Shown piece by piece: positions 1 to 5,463 of a stretch of 5,796 nucleotides of DNA. Within the stretch, counting starts at the first letter, position 1. Every line of letters starts with the position of its first letter. The notes below the pieces were generated by a model, which had not been told where the DNA came from, did not search any database, and worked only from the letters and a program-made list of their open reading frames with translations. Origin of the DNA: Pseudomonadota bacterium (GTDB lineage: Bacteria; Desulfobacterota; Desulfobaccia; Desulfobaccales; 0-14-0-80-60-11); contig JAHIKF010000145.1 of NCBI GenBank assembly GCA_018897875.1, forward strand, positions 1-5,796, in the 5' to 3' direction. The position numbers were made by a program, and so were the translations under genes.

Positions 1-359
1 CGGATCAGGGGAGGCGCCTTTGGAGCCAGGTAAATGTTGGTCGCATGTTTGCTGGCATCCGTAATCGTGAGGCCGGAATTTACCGAATATCTATCGTGCC
101 AGCGAACATCTGCGCCGTAAGGTATCCTGATGCCATAATAAAACCCCGTGCCAAACCGTATGGGGCTCACTCGATAACGGGGACGCTGCAACCTCCCCAC
201 GGGAGCCCATGGCCCTTCGCCTGGCCGGGGGTCGATAGCCTCCAGGTACCAGAAGACGGCCTGATCCTCTGCGGTGCCCACGAGGGTCATCACTCCGCCT
301 CCACTTATAGTGAGTTTGGAATTAAAGATGACGAAGGGGGCCTTTAAGCGAACGCCCAT
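1..359 (-). CDS. Unknown phage protein, 5' part only; possible Ig-like domain
   Basis: An uninterrupted frame starts at ATG 359-357 and runs off the left edge, giving 119 residues with no stop. It begins MGVRLKAPFVIF. The start is well supported: it lies one base after the TGA of the preceding gene (361-363), and an AAAGGA ribosome site (365-370) sits 5 nt upstream. I do not recognise the family. The protein reads as beta-rich: a hydrophobic opening strand, then LTISGGGVMTLVG, VFWYLEAIDPRPGEGPWAPVG, and a closing LTITDASKHATNIYLAP. The pattern of a tryptophan-containing strand, a 'DP' loop, then 'T-D-x-x-x-x-A-T-N-x-Y-x-A-P' recalls bacterial Ig-like domains, which are common in tail appendages and surface proteins; this is inference from pattern only. 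No signal peptide or membrane helix is evident. Being last in a tail-fibre operon suggests a fibre accessory or tip protein. Sure of the gene, unsure of the function. Confidence 0.75.
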   Translation of the reverse strand, partial: MGVRLKAPFVIFNSKLTISGGGVMTLVGTAEDQAVFWYLEAIDPRPGEGPWAPVGRLQRPRYRVSPIRFGTGFYYGIRIPYGADVRWHDRYSVNSGLTITDASKHATNIYLAPKAPPLI

Positions 360-360
360 G

Positions 361-582
361 TCAATCCTTTGCAGTTATTTCGATACGCCCGGAAACACTG
401 TTGGTACTCAAGACCATCACCGGGTTCATGAGGCAACGCTCTTCTTCCAGGACCTGCTGGATACGTGCCATAGCCCGCTGCTCTCTGGCCAACCGGTCGG
501 CCTGGAGGAAGGCCTTGATTTCTTCCGGGGTGGGGGTGGGGGCAACACGCTCTTCCACGGGTTTAAGATCAGGCTTCGACAT
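361..582 (-). CDS. Small helical phage protein, unknown function (73 aa)
   Basis: The frame is open further upstream (to 657), but I choose ATG 582-580 because an excellent AAGGAG site (590-595) lies 7 nt before it and because the longer version would run into the 3' end of the fibre gene. The product starts MSKPDLKPVEERVAP. Residues 1-20 are proline-rich and charged (PTPTPEE). Residues 20-50 form a likely amphipathic helix rich in Arg, Glu and Gln, with a single cysteine near residue 50. The tail (PVMVLSTNSVSGRIEITAKD) looks like a beta hairpin. There is no signal peptide or transmembrane segment. It lies 16 nt after the fibre-like gene and its TGA nearly abuts the next ATG, so the three genes are probably one transcript. 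Position suggests a fibre assembly factor or small structural protein, but nothing in the sequence proves it. I do not recognise the family. Confidence 0.8.
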   Translation of the reverse strand: MSKPDLKPVEERVAPTPTPEEIKAFLQADRLAREQRAMARIQQVLEEERCLMNPVMVLSTNSVSGRIEITAKD

Positions 583-589
583 TTTTGCT

Positions 590-595
590 CTCCTT
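590..595 (-). promoter_or_regulatory. Ribosome binding site that fixes the start of the 73-aa gene
   Basis: AAGGAG on the minus strand, 7 nt before ATG 582-580. It sits in the 16-nt gap after the TAA of the fibre-like gene (599-601). It decides against the longer upstream start at 657, which has no comparable site and would overlap the fibre gene by about 60 nt. Confidence 0.8.
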
Positions 596-598
596 CTG

Positions 599-1912
599 TT
601 ACCATGTAGCCAACTGCCGCCAAGCAGCATCAGCATACATATTGATTTTACTATCAAAGGTGTTGATTTCCATAAGACCCTCGTAGGGATTGGCCGGACT
701 CCCGGTGTCGGTTTTGATTACCACCCCAGGTACAACCTCTGATAGGTTGGTCGTTTCGGTGCGCTTATGCAGTCCAGCATATCCAGCCGCCCCATTGATA
801 TCAGCCACCCACATCTGAGCCATGTCAGCGGGAGCGGTAGTCGGAGCCGTGCCGGCGCCCATACCCAGGACCTTGGCAGCAGAGGTGCCGAAGGCGATAG
901 CGCCGATTCCGAGATTATCACTCACCTGATCGTAAACGGAATTTGACCCCAGGTAGATTTTTCCCTTGGTAGCGTGGCTGGTACTGTGCAGAGTGAGGTC
1001 GCCGCCCGATGCTGCGGAACCATAAATAATGGGCACCGTAAGGCTGGTGGTCAGGACGGGAGCAGCACTCCAGGCCGGAGCAGCCCCTACCCCTCCGGAC
1101 ACCAGGACTTGACCCACAGCCACAGCCGCCAGCTTGGATAGGGAATCAGAAGCGGAGGCGCAGAGCAGGTCGCCCACCGCATAGGATGACTGGCCGGTCC
1201 CGCCGTTGGGTGCAGGCAGAACAAACTGCACCATAGTCCTAAGATCAACCTTGCTCCAAAAGGGAACCTGGGCTACTCCGGCAGAAACCAAGACGCTATT
1301 TGCTGCGACACTTGCCAGTAATTGTAATGTGGTTGCATTAGAAGCAACCAGTATATCTCCTCTAACCGGGGACTGAGGCCCAATACCACCATAGATAACC
1401 GCCAGGGGATTGGTCAACTGCGCGGTGGCCGCCACCAGCGTCCCGACGTCGGTGATGTTTTGGGCCCCCATCGCCAAGGGGCCGGACATGGTATCCCCGG
1501 CCTTGGACACTTTGAGTGCGTCCTGGGCATTAACATAAGCCTTGCGAGTCGCCTCGTTATCAGCTATTGGATCAGAGGCCGGGAGTATCGGAATGCTGGT
1601 AAAGGTCTTGACCCCGGCGATGGACTGCGCCCCCGTCCTGGCCACCAAACTGGCACTATCCGGGCCGGCGGGTTTCCATAAACCGTCGGCAGGGTCTTTG
1701 AAGAACACGTCCCCAATAACCCCCCCGGTGAAAGCCCCGGCGGTGTGCTTATGGCCCGGATCAACACTGGAAGCATTTTTCAGTTGGTAATCCAGGCTGC
1801 TGGCAATGGCTGAGTTATCCACCCCCACCTTTTCTTCCAGGTTGTTCAGATGAGCGGAGACAATCTCAGTTACGCCGTCTATAGCGGCAGTCAACGTGCT
1901 GGGAAATGACAT
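599..1912 (-). CDS. Tail-fibre-like structural protein with internal repeats (437 aa)
   Basis: Likely a trimeric tail fibre or distal tail appendage that meets the host surface. Start ATG 1912-1910 has AAGGAG 6 nt upstream. Residues 1-50 (TAAIDGVTEIVSAHLNNLEE) look helical, perhaps a coiled-coil attachment segment. Residues 51-59 hold DPGHKHTAG, an H-x-H motif that binds metal in some trimeric phage fibres (family knowledge). TGAQSIAGVKTFTS at 93-106 and GDTMSGPLAMGAQNI at 139-153 are typical fibre motifs. Two gapless 46-residue repeats follow (175-220 and 237-282), each starting GG-x-G and ending P-x-W-S. LHSTSHATKGKIYLGS at 308-323 and a C-terminal module (about 355-437: ADINGAAGYAGLHKRTE, GSPANPYEGLMEIN, ending AAWRQLATW) are rich in Gly, Ala, Ser and Thr as expected for a beta-structured shaft and tip. 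No enzyme motif or self-cleaving chaperone domain is visible. The fibre class is confident; exact role (side fibre, central fibre) is not. Confidence 0.85.
   Translation of the reverse strand: MSFPSTLTAAIDGVTEIVSAHLNNLEEKVGVDNSAIASSLDYQLKNASSVDPGHKHTAGAFTGGVIGDVFFKDPADGLWKPAGPDSASLVARTGAQSIAGVKTFTSIPILPASDPIADNEATRKAYVNAQDALKVSKAGDTMSGPLAMGAQNITDVGTLVAATAQLTNPLAVIYGGIGPQSPVRGDILVASNATTLQLLASVAANSVLVSAGVAQVPFWSKVDLRTMVQFVLPAPNGGTGQSSYAVGDLLCASASDSLSKLAAVAVGQVLVSGGVGAAPAWSAAPVLTTSLTVPIIYGSAASGGDLTLHSTSHATKGKIYLGSNSVYDQVSDNLGIGAIAFGTSAAKVLGMGAGTAPTTAPADMAQMWVADINGAAGYAGLHKRTETTNLSEVVPGVVIKTDTGSPANPYEGLMEINTFDSKINMYADAAWRQLATW
1067..1390 (-). repeat. Two-copy 46-residue repeat inside the fibre-like gene
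   Basis: Copy one is encoded by 1390-1253 (residues 175-220), copy two by 1204-1067 (residues 237-282), with a period of 62 residues. They align without gaps and share 23 of 46 residues by my count. Shared pattern: GG-x-G, then GD-x-L-x-AS, then L-x-x-LA-x-VA, then VLVS-x-GV, then P-x-W-S. Such GGTG-initiated repeats occur in phage fibres as stacked beta shaft units. The DNA copies have diverged, so this is an old duplication rather than a recent one. Confidence 0.8.
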
Positions 1913-1915
1913 GAT

Positions 1916-2338
1916 CTACTCCTTCACTACCTCATAATTATGACCATATTTCTTTATCATGGAACGGACCAAGATATCCTGATCAGGGCCTTCCATTTCT
2001 TCTATAACATGACCTGTTAGCTGGTCAAATGTTATTGCCAGGAAACCGCCTGTAACCTTCTTTACTTCTGTTCTATACTCAAAAACCCCAAGGTTGTCCG
2101 TACTTTCAATTAACATGTCAACCACTTCTTTCGGCTTGTACATTAACGCCTGAATATCCATCGGCACCAGGGCCGAATCAAGTTTAAGTGGGCGAACCGA
2201 CGGATCATCTGGGTTGGCCAGTTCATCAGCGATTTCAGTCAGCCAGTAGTCCAGTTTTTCCTTCCCGCCGAAGAGGGCGACAAACATGGATCGTACCTGC
2301 TGCATAAGCTCAGGTGGTACATGGCTCACGTCAATCAT
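1916..2338 (-). CDS. Unknown tail-module protein after the tape measure gene (140 aa)
   Basis: Start ATG 2338-2336 overlaps the TGA of the tape measure gene (ATGA), a typical sign of translational coupling; a GGGG-type ribosome site lies about 10 nt upstream within the tape measure gene. Its TAG (1918-1916) lies 3 nt before the fibre-like gene's ATG, and that gene's AAGGAG lies inside this gene's last codons. The product starts MIDVSHVPPELMQQVRSMF. It is acidic and looks mixed alpha/beta: an N-terminal helix (7-24), a Trp-containing helix (30-40), a Lys/Asp/Glu helix near 68-78, then strands (FEYRTEVKKVTGGFLAITFD) and a C-terminal helix. No signal peptide, membrane helix or catalytic motif is seen. 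I do not recognise the family. The part encoding roughly residues 60-140 is AT-rich (about 40% GC over 1921-2160 by hand count), unlike the tape measure gene. Position suggests a tail-tip or assembly protein. Confidence 0.85.
   Translation of the reverse strand: MIDVSHVPPELMQQVRSMFVALFGGKEKLDYWLTEIADELANPDDPSVRPLKLDSALVPMDIQALMYKPKEVVDMLIESTDNLGVFEYRTEVKKVTGGFLAITFDQLTGHVIEEMEGPDQDILVRSMIKKYGHNYEVVKE
1919..1924 (-). promoter_or_regulatory. Ribosome binding site of the fibre-like gene
   Basis: AAGGAG on the minus strand, 6 nt before ATG 1912-1910. It is embedded in the last sense codons (Lys-Glu) of the 140-aa gene, so ribosomes finishing that gene end on top of the site, which favours coupled translation. 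Confidence 0.8.
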
Positions 2339-5076
2339 CGGCTGCCTGCCCCTTGGAGTAGGTACTCCTTGAAGTATGCTTCCATAGACTCCCTGGTAGT
2401 CGCACGGTTACCTAAGTCGTTCCGGTAACTGACGTTTACTGGCTGAGCATTAGCGCCACCACGAGTATTGGCCTCGATCTGGCGGAGGACGCCAAGATGG
2501 GGAGTCAGTGCTTCTGACAAGGAAACGCTGATCTCGGCAATGGGGATGCTGGTATCCCCGCCGATAATGCCCCGCACCGCCTCAGTGCTGGTGACTCCAG
2601 ACTCCACTCCGGACGCCGTGAAAGAAGAGCTTTTCTTGCTACTGGTCAGGAGCATGCCCACTATGCCAATGACCCCCATAACGGCGCTGGCGATCCCGCC
2701 TCCGGCCTCCCCGAACATTTTCTGGAACCCGGATACCAACATATTTTTCAGAGCGTCCAACCCCGGCTTCATTGCCTCATTAAATAAGCTCTTGAACATG
2801 CTGTTGGCGGCCTTCTTCAGGTCCTGGCCGCCGTCCATCAGGGCGTCTACTAAAGAGGAAATCCCCGAGGTGATAGCGCTGGCATAGCCGCTATAGAGGG
2901 CCTGCCCCTGCTGCGCCTCTTTATTTTTGTCGAGGGCCGCTGCCGCTCCGGGCACAAAGGCCGGGGAACTCGGATCGGTCACCCCGGCCAGGAAGGCCAG
3001 GCGTTTGGCTTCCACCCAGTCCAGATAGAGTCTCCGGACAACGGCTTCCTGCGCAGTAATCTGCCCCAGCATTTGGGCGTTATCAATTTCCAGTTGGGCT
3101 GTGGATTGGGTATATTGCCGTTTGATTTCAAGCTGCCTGGTTAACTCCTCGGTCACCTTTTTTGCGGCGTCGAGGGAGACCTGGGCCGCTTCCGTATCTA
3201 GCTTACCCAGCTCCTTGCGGTTATCAGCCTCAAATTTTTGGAGGGCAATACTCTTAGCCGCATCGCTCAATTTTGTGTCGGCTTCCACCTCAGTTCTAGA
3301 CTCTTGATAGGCTTTCTTCTGGGCCTCTCTTTTCCGGGCAATCATGGCCAGGGCGCTGTCGGCTTCCTGCTTTTCCAGGTCCTGGAGGCGCTGGTAATAT
3401 TCCCCCCCGCTAATCAACCCCGTGGCCAGGGACTGTTCTAATTCAGCACGAGTCTTTTCATTGGTAGTTTTTTGCAGATCCAGGGAGTTTTGAGCGTCCT
3501 GCAGCTCGGCTTCACGCTTGGTCTTGTACATCGCCAAGAGTGAGGCCAAGAGGTTGTCAGCGTTTTCCTTGGCGGCTTTGGCTCCCTTGCCGGCCTTGTC
3601 GAGTGCCTTGGGGGCGTCCTCCTCCGCTTTTTTTGTGGCTGTCCGGGCCTCCCGGTCTGCCCTTTCCTGGGCGGTTTCATGCTCGGGCAGTACCGCCGGT
3701 AGGACGGAGGGTGCCGTGTATTTCTTGTAACGGCCTTCTATGGCCCGTTTCTGTTCTTCCTTGGCAAGCTCAAGATATTTCTCTACGCTGATCCCCCGGC
3801 GCTGGGCTTCTAAGGCGGCATCGGAGCCGGCAATGTCCAGTTCCTTGCCTTCCCGGGTCCGATCCCGGGCCCGGCCTTCCTGGATTGCGCCACCAAGGGC
3901 GCCAACCTGGGGGGTAAACCCAGCCTGTTGCCGCAACCGCTGAATCGCGTTCCAGGCTTCATACAGGCCGTAAAGGGTCACGGTAATTAATATCCGCCAG
4001 GGGCCGCCTATCAGGACCTTCAGCTTGCCCAAGAGGGCCGCCAGGATTCCTACCTCTAAGGCCGTTGTTTTGATGGACTTCCCCATGCCGGCAATCATGC
4101 CCGCCGCCTTGCTGGCAACGTAGAGTTGCAGGAAGGTCTTGATCAGTTCCTTATGTTCGGCTATGAATGCCCCGACATCTCGGATTCCGATGGCCAGCCA
4201 TTTGAACCAGGCCGCCATTTCCTTGCCCCAAGCCGCCAAGGAGTCCTGGTTGGCATCGGCCCAGGTCTTCAAATCTTTCCAGCCTTTGATCATTTCCTGC
4301 ACACCGGCAGCCATCACGGGGCTGAACAGTGCCCATAGGGCGTTCTTGGCCTCCTCGGAAAAACGGGCCATCGACTGGAGTTGCTTGCCCACGGATTCAT
4401 CCGCCGCCGCAGCCGCGCCGGCAAAACCCACACTCAGGCGCATGACCTCATTGAGCATGGCCTGGGATTTTTGAACGGAATTAAGCGCGTCGGCGGTGGT
4501 GCCCAGGGTGGCGGCATGGCGCTTGTAAATGTCTTCCTTCACGCCAACCTGGATCATCAGGCGGCGCAAGGTTTCCTGCTCCCCGGTGATGATCCCCTGC
4601 ATCACCCGGTTCATCGCTTCGGAGGTGTTGATCCCGGCCACCACCGCAATATCCCGGGCCCGGGTGGCCAGGTCCTTCAACTGGTCCAGGGGGATGCCGG
4701 TGGTCAAGGCCTTGGTGACGGCCAGCATGGATTCTTGGGTAGTGATCCCGGCGCCCTTGAGTTCGTCAACGAATAATTTCAGGGAGGCCGCAGACACCCC
4801 ATAGGTCTTGCCCACCTGGGTCATGGCGATGCCCAGGGTCTCGGTGCGAGCCCCCACCATGGCTGCATCGGTGGCAAAGGATTTCAGGGCGCTGGCAATC
4901 TCATAGATCCCCACCGCTACCCCGGCGAAAGCCAGAGTCTTTTTGAGCGTCGAGGCGAAGGAACTGGCTTGGCTCTGGAACGCCGATAGTTGCCCCTTAG
5001 CCTGCTTCAACCCGGAGTCCAGGTTCTTCAAGTCCGCCGAGAGCTTGACTATCAGTTCGCCTGCATCAGTGGCCAT
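2335..5076 (-). CDS. Phage tail tape measure protein (913 aa)
   Basis: Sets tail length, scaffolds tail tube assembly and is thought to exit during DNA injection. Start chosen is ATG 5076-5074 (MATDAGELIVKLSADLKNLD) with GGGGA 8 nt upstream; a TTG at 5091-5089 would add five residues but has a poor ribosome site. Residues 10-45 match the usual opening of these proteins (VKLSADLKNLDSGLKQAKGQL). A hydrophobic stretch follows at about 46-62 (LKKTLAFAGVAVGIYEI). Residues about 70-240 form the conserved N-terminal tape measure region, including SEAMNRVMQGIITGEQETLRR. A second hydrophobic zone spans about 325-378. A long charged helical, coiled-coil-like part runs about 510-695, rich in Glu, Lys, Gln and Ala. 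The end has an amphipathic region and a glycine-rich hydrophobic segment (about 791-811, GGGIASAVMGVIGIVGMLL), then a less helical tail. Length fits the family. At the usual 0.15 nm per residue it would imply a tail near 135 nm (inference), so a siphovirus or myovirus rather than a podovirus. Confidence 0.95.
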   Translation of the reverse strand: MATDAGELIVKLSADLKNLDSGLKQAKGQLSAFQSQASSFASTLKKTLAFAGVAVGIYEIASALKSFATDAAMVGARTETLGIAMTQVGKTYGVSAASLKLFVDELKGAGITTQESMLAVTKALTTGIPLDQLKDLATRARDIAVVAGINTSEAMNRVMQGIITGEQETLRRLMIQVGVKEDIYKRHAATLGTTADALNSVQKSQAMLNEVMRLSVGFAGAAAAADESVGKQLQSMARFSEEAKNALWALFSPVMAAGVQEMIKGWKDLKTWADANQDSLAAWGKEMAAWFKWLAIGIRDVGAFIAEHKELIKTFLQLYVASKAAGMIAGMGKSIKTTALEVGILAALLGKLKVLIGGPWRILITVTLYGLYEAWNAIQRLRQQAGFTPQVGALGGAIQEGRARDRTREGKELDIAGSDAALEAQRRGISVEKYLELAKEEQKRAIEGRYKKYTAPSVLPAVLPEHETAQERADREARTATKKAEEDAPKALDKAGKGAKAAKENADNLLASLLAMYKTKREAELQDAQNSLDLQKTTNEKTRAELEQSLATGLISGGEYYQRLQDLEKQEADSALAMIARKREAQKKAYQESRTEVEADTKLSDAAKSIALQKFEADNRKELGKLDTEAAQVSLDAAKKVTEELTRQLEIKRQYTQSTAQLEIDNAQMLGQITAQEAVVRRLYLDWVEAKRLAFLAGVTDPSSPAFVPGAAAALDKNKEAQQGQALYSGYASAITSGISSLVDALMDGGQDLKKAANSMFKSLFNEAMKPGLDALKNMLVSGFQKMFGEAGGGIASAVMGVIGIVGMLLTSSKKSSSFTASGVESGVTSTEAVRGIIGGDTSIPIAEISVSLSEALTPHLGVLRQIEANTRGGANAQPVNVSYRNDLGNRATTRESMEAYFKEYLLQGAGSR

Positions 5077-5084
5077 GATCTCTG

Positions 5085-5089
5085 TCCCC
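5085..5089 (-). promoter_or_regulatory. Ribosome binding site deciding the tape measure start
   Basis: GGGGA on the minus strand, 8 nt before ATG 5076-5074. The alternative TTG at 5091-5089 overlaps this site and has only a weak GATGAGA before it, so the ATG is preferred. Confidence 0.5.
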
Positions 5090-5259
5090 AAGTCTCATCG
5101 TGAGCGGGCGCCGTATGCAACCAGTGTGCCGCAGCAACTCCTGAGGCGTTTGGGTCCCCGAAAAGCATCCGCCGAATACGCCACCCGTAGGGGTAAAATA
5201 CAGGCGTTTCGGAAGGCAAGGTAATTGGGAAGGTGGGATCGTGTTCGCTGAGATACCAG

Positions 5260-5287
5260 AACCTACGCTCCCCGGAAAACGTAGGTT
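5260..5287. repeat. Hairpin with perfect 8-bp stem
   Basis: AACCTACG (5260-5267) and CGTAGGTT (5280-5287) are exact reverse complements around a 12-nt loop. No T-run follows on either strand, so it is not a classical terminator. The left arm and loop sequence (CCTACGCTCCC) recurs at 5366-5376. Confidence 0.65.
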
Positions 5288-5396
5288 GTATAAGGGTTTG
5301 CCGGTTTTGGGGCCTCTATGGCAAACAAGTGGGACGGATGTGGGACCTATAAGGGGGACGCCGTCCCTACGCTCCCGGTTTTGAGGGGCAAGTGGG
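5262..5396. repeat. Imperfect internal duplication in the spacer
   Basis: Four short words each occur twice: CCTACGCTCCC (5262-5272, 5366-5376), TATAAGGG (5289-5296, 5348-5355), CCGGTTTTG (5301-5309, 5375-5383) and CAAGTGGG (5326-5333, 5389-5396). Three of the four keep their order in both sets; TATAAGGG and CCTACGCTCCC are swapped. This points to two diverged or rearranged copies of one element. Confidence 0.55.
5296..5326. repeat. Hairpin with perfect 7-bp stem
   Basis: GTTTGCC (5296-5302) and GGCAAAC (5320-5326) are exact reverse complements around a 17-nt loop. It follows the hairpin at 5260-5287 after only 8 nt, so the transcript of this spacer could form two stems in a row. Confidence 0.55.
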
Positions 5397-5403
5397 GAAC
5401 CGA

Positions 5404-5435
5404 CATTTTTGTAGAAAGTAGTTTCCATTTTTGTA
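5404..5435. repeat. Paired 10-bp direct repeat, 22-bp period
   Basis: CATTTTTGTA on the plus strand (TACAAAAATG on the minus) occurs exactly at 5404-5413 and 5426-5435. The 22-bp period is close to two helical turns, a spacing often seen for paired protein-binding sites. It overlaps the weak promoter candidate. Chance in an A/T-rich patch is possible. Confidence 0.45.
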
Positions 5436-5437
5436 AA
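5408..5437 (-). promoter_or_regulatory. Weak sigma-70-like promoter candidate for the tape measure operon
   Basis: On the minus strand TTTACA (5437-5432; 5 of 6 to the -35 consensus) is followed after 18 nt by TACAAA (5413-5408; 4 of 6 to the -10 consensus). It lies in the right place to drive the tape measure gene and those after it. Such matches are frequent by chance, so the call is tentative. Confidence 0.2.
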
Positions 5438-5463
5438 GTTGCCCTTCCGATAAAAAAAGCTGA

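Larger units (their letters stand above)
5077..5463. other. 387-nt spacer without a convincing gene, rich in short repeats
   Basis: This gap breaks an otherwise tightly packed module. Open frames cross it on both strands, but none has protein-like composition or a good ribosome site. The longest minus-strand one (5428-5066) overlaps the tape measure start and encodes an erratic Pro/Arg/Gly/Thr-rich sequence, as translated repeat DNA often does. The interval holds two hairpins (5260-5287 and 5296-5326), a short GGGAC/GTCCC palindrome (5355-5367) and an imperfect duplication (5262-5396). AGGCGTTT occurs twice (5144-5151 and 5202-5209), and ACGCC/GGCGT forms a further weak inverted pair (5178-5207). 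A possible weak promoter lies at its upstream end. It resembles a degenerate intergenic repeat or MITE-like insertion; no transposase or clear terminal repeats are seen. Confidence 0.6.

Noticed and set aside
583..657. Longer version of the 73-aa protein with an N-terminal hydrophobic stretch (MIVKSICMLMLLGG)
   Set aside because: It mimics a signal peptide, but this segment is the 3' end of the fibre gene read in another frame; the strong AAGGAG at 590-595 points to the internal ATG.
45..742. Three plus-strand open frames (45-347, 274-609, 401-742)
   Set aside because: They lie opposite the 73-aa gene, the 3' end of the fibre gene and the left-edge gene, which all have proper ribosome sites. 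The plus-strand frames overlap one another and have none.
2407..2429. Inverted repeat GTTACC/GGTAAC near the tape measure 3' end
   Set aside because: A six-base stem inside coding sequence with an 11-nt loop and no T-run; expected by chance and too weak to call.
4139..4776. Plus-strand open frames of 111-131 codons inside the tape measure region
   Set aside because: They are antisense shadows of a GC-rich real gene, with His/Gly/Gln- or Ser/Ala-rich translations and no independent start signals.
5066..5428. Minus-strand open frame of 120 codons across the spacer, starting METTFYKNVG
   Set aside because: It overlaps the tape measure start, has no good ribosome site, and its composition follows the repeat DNA. 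It looks like a chance frame.
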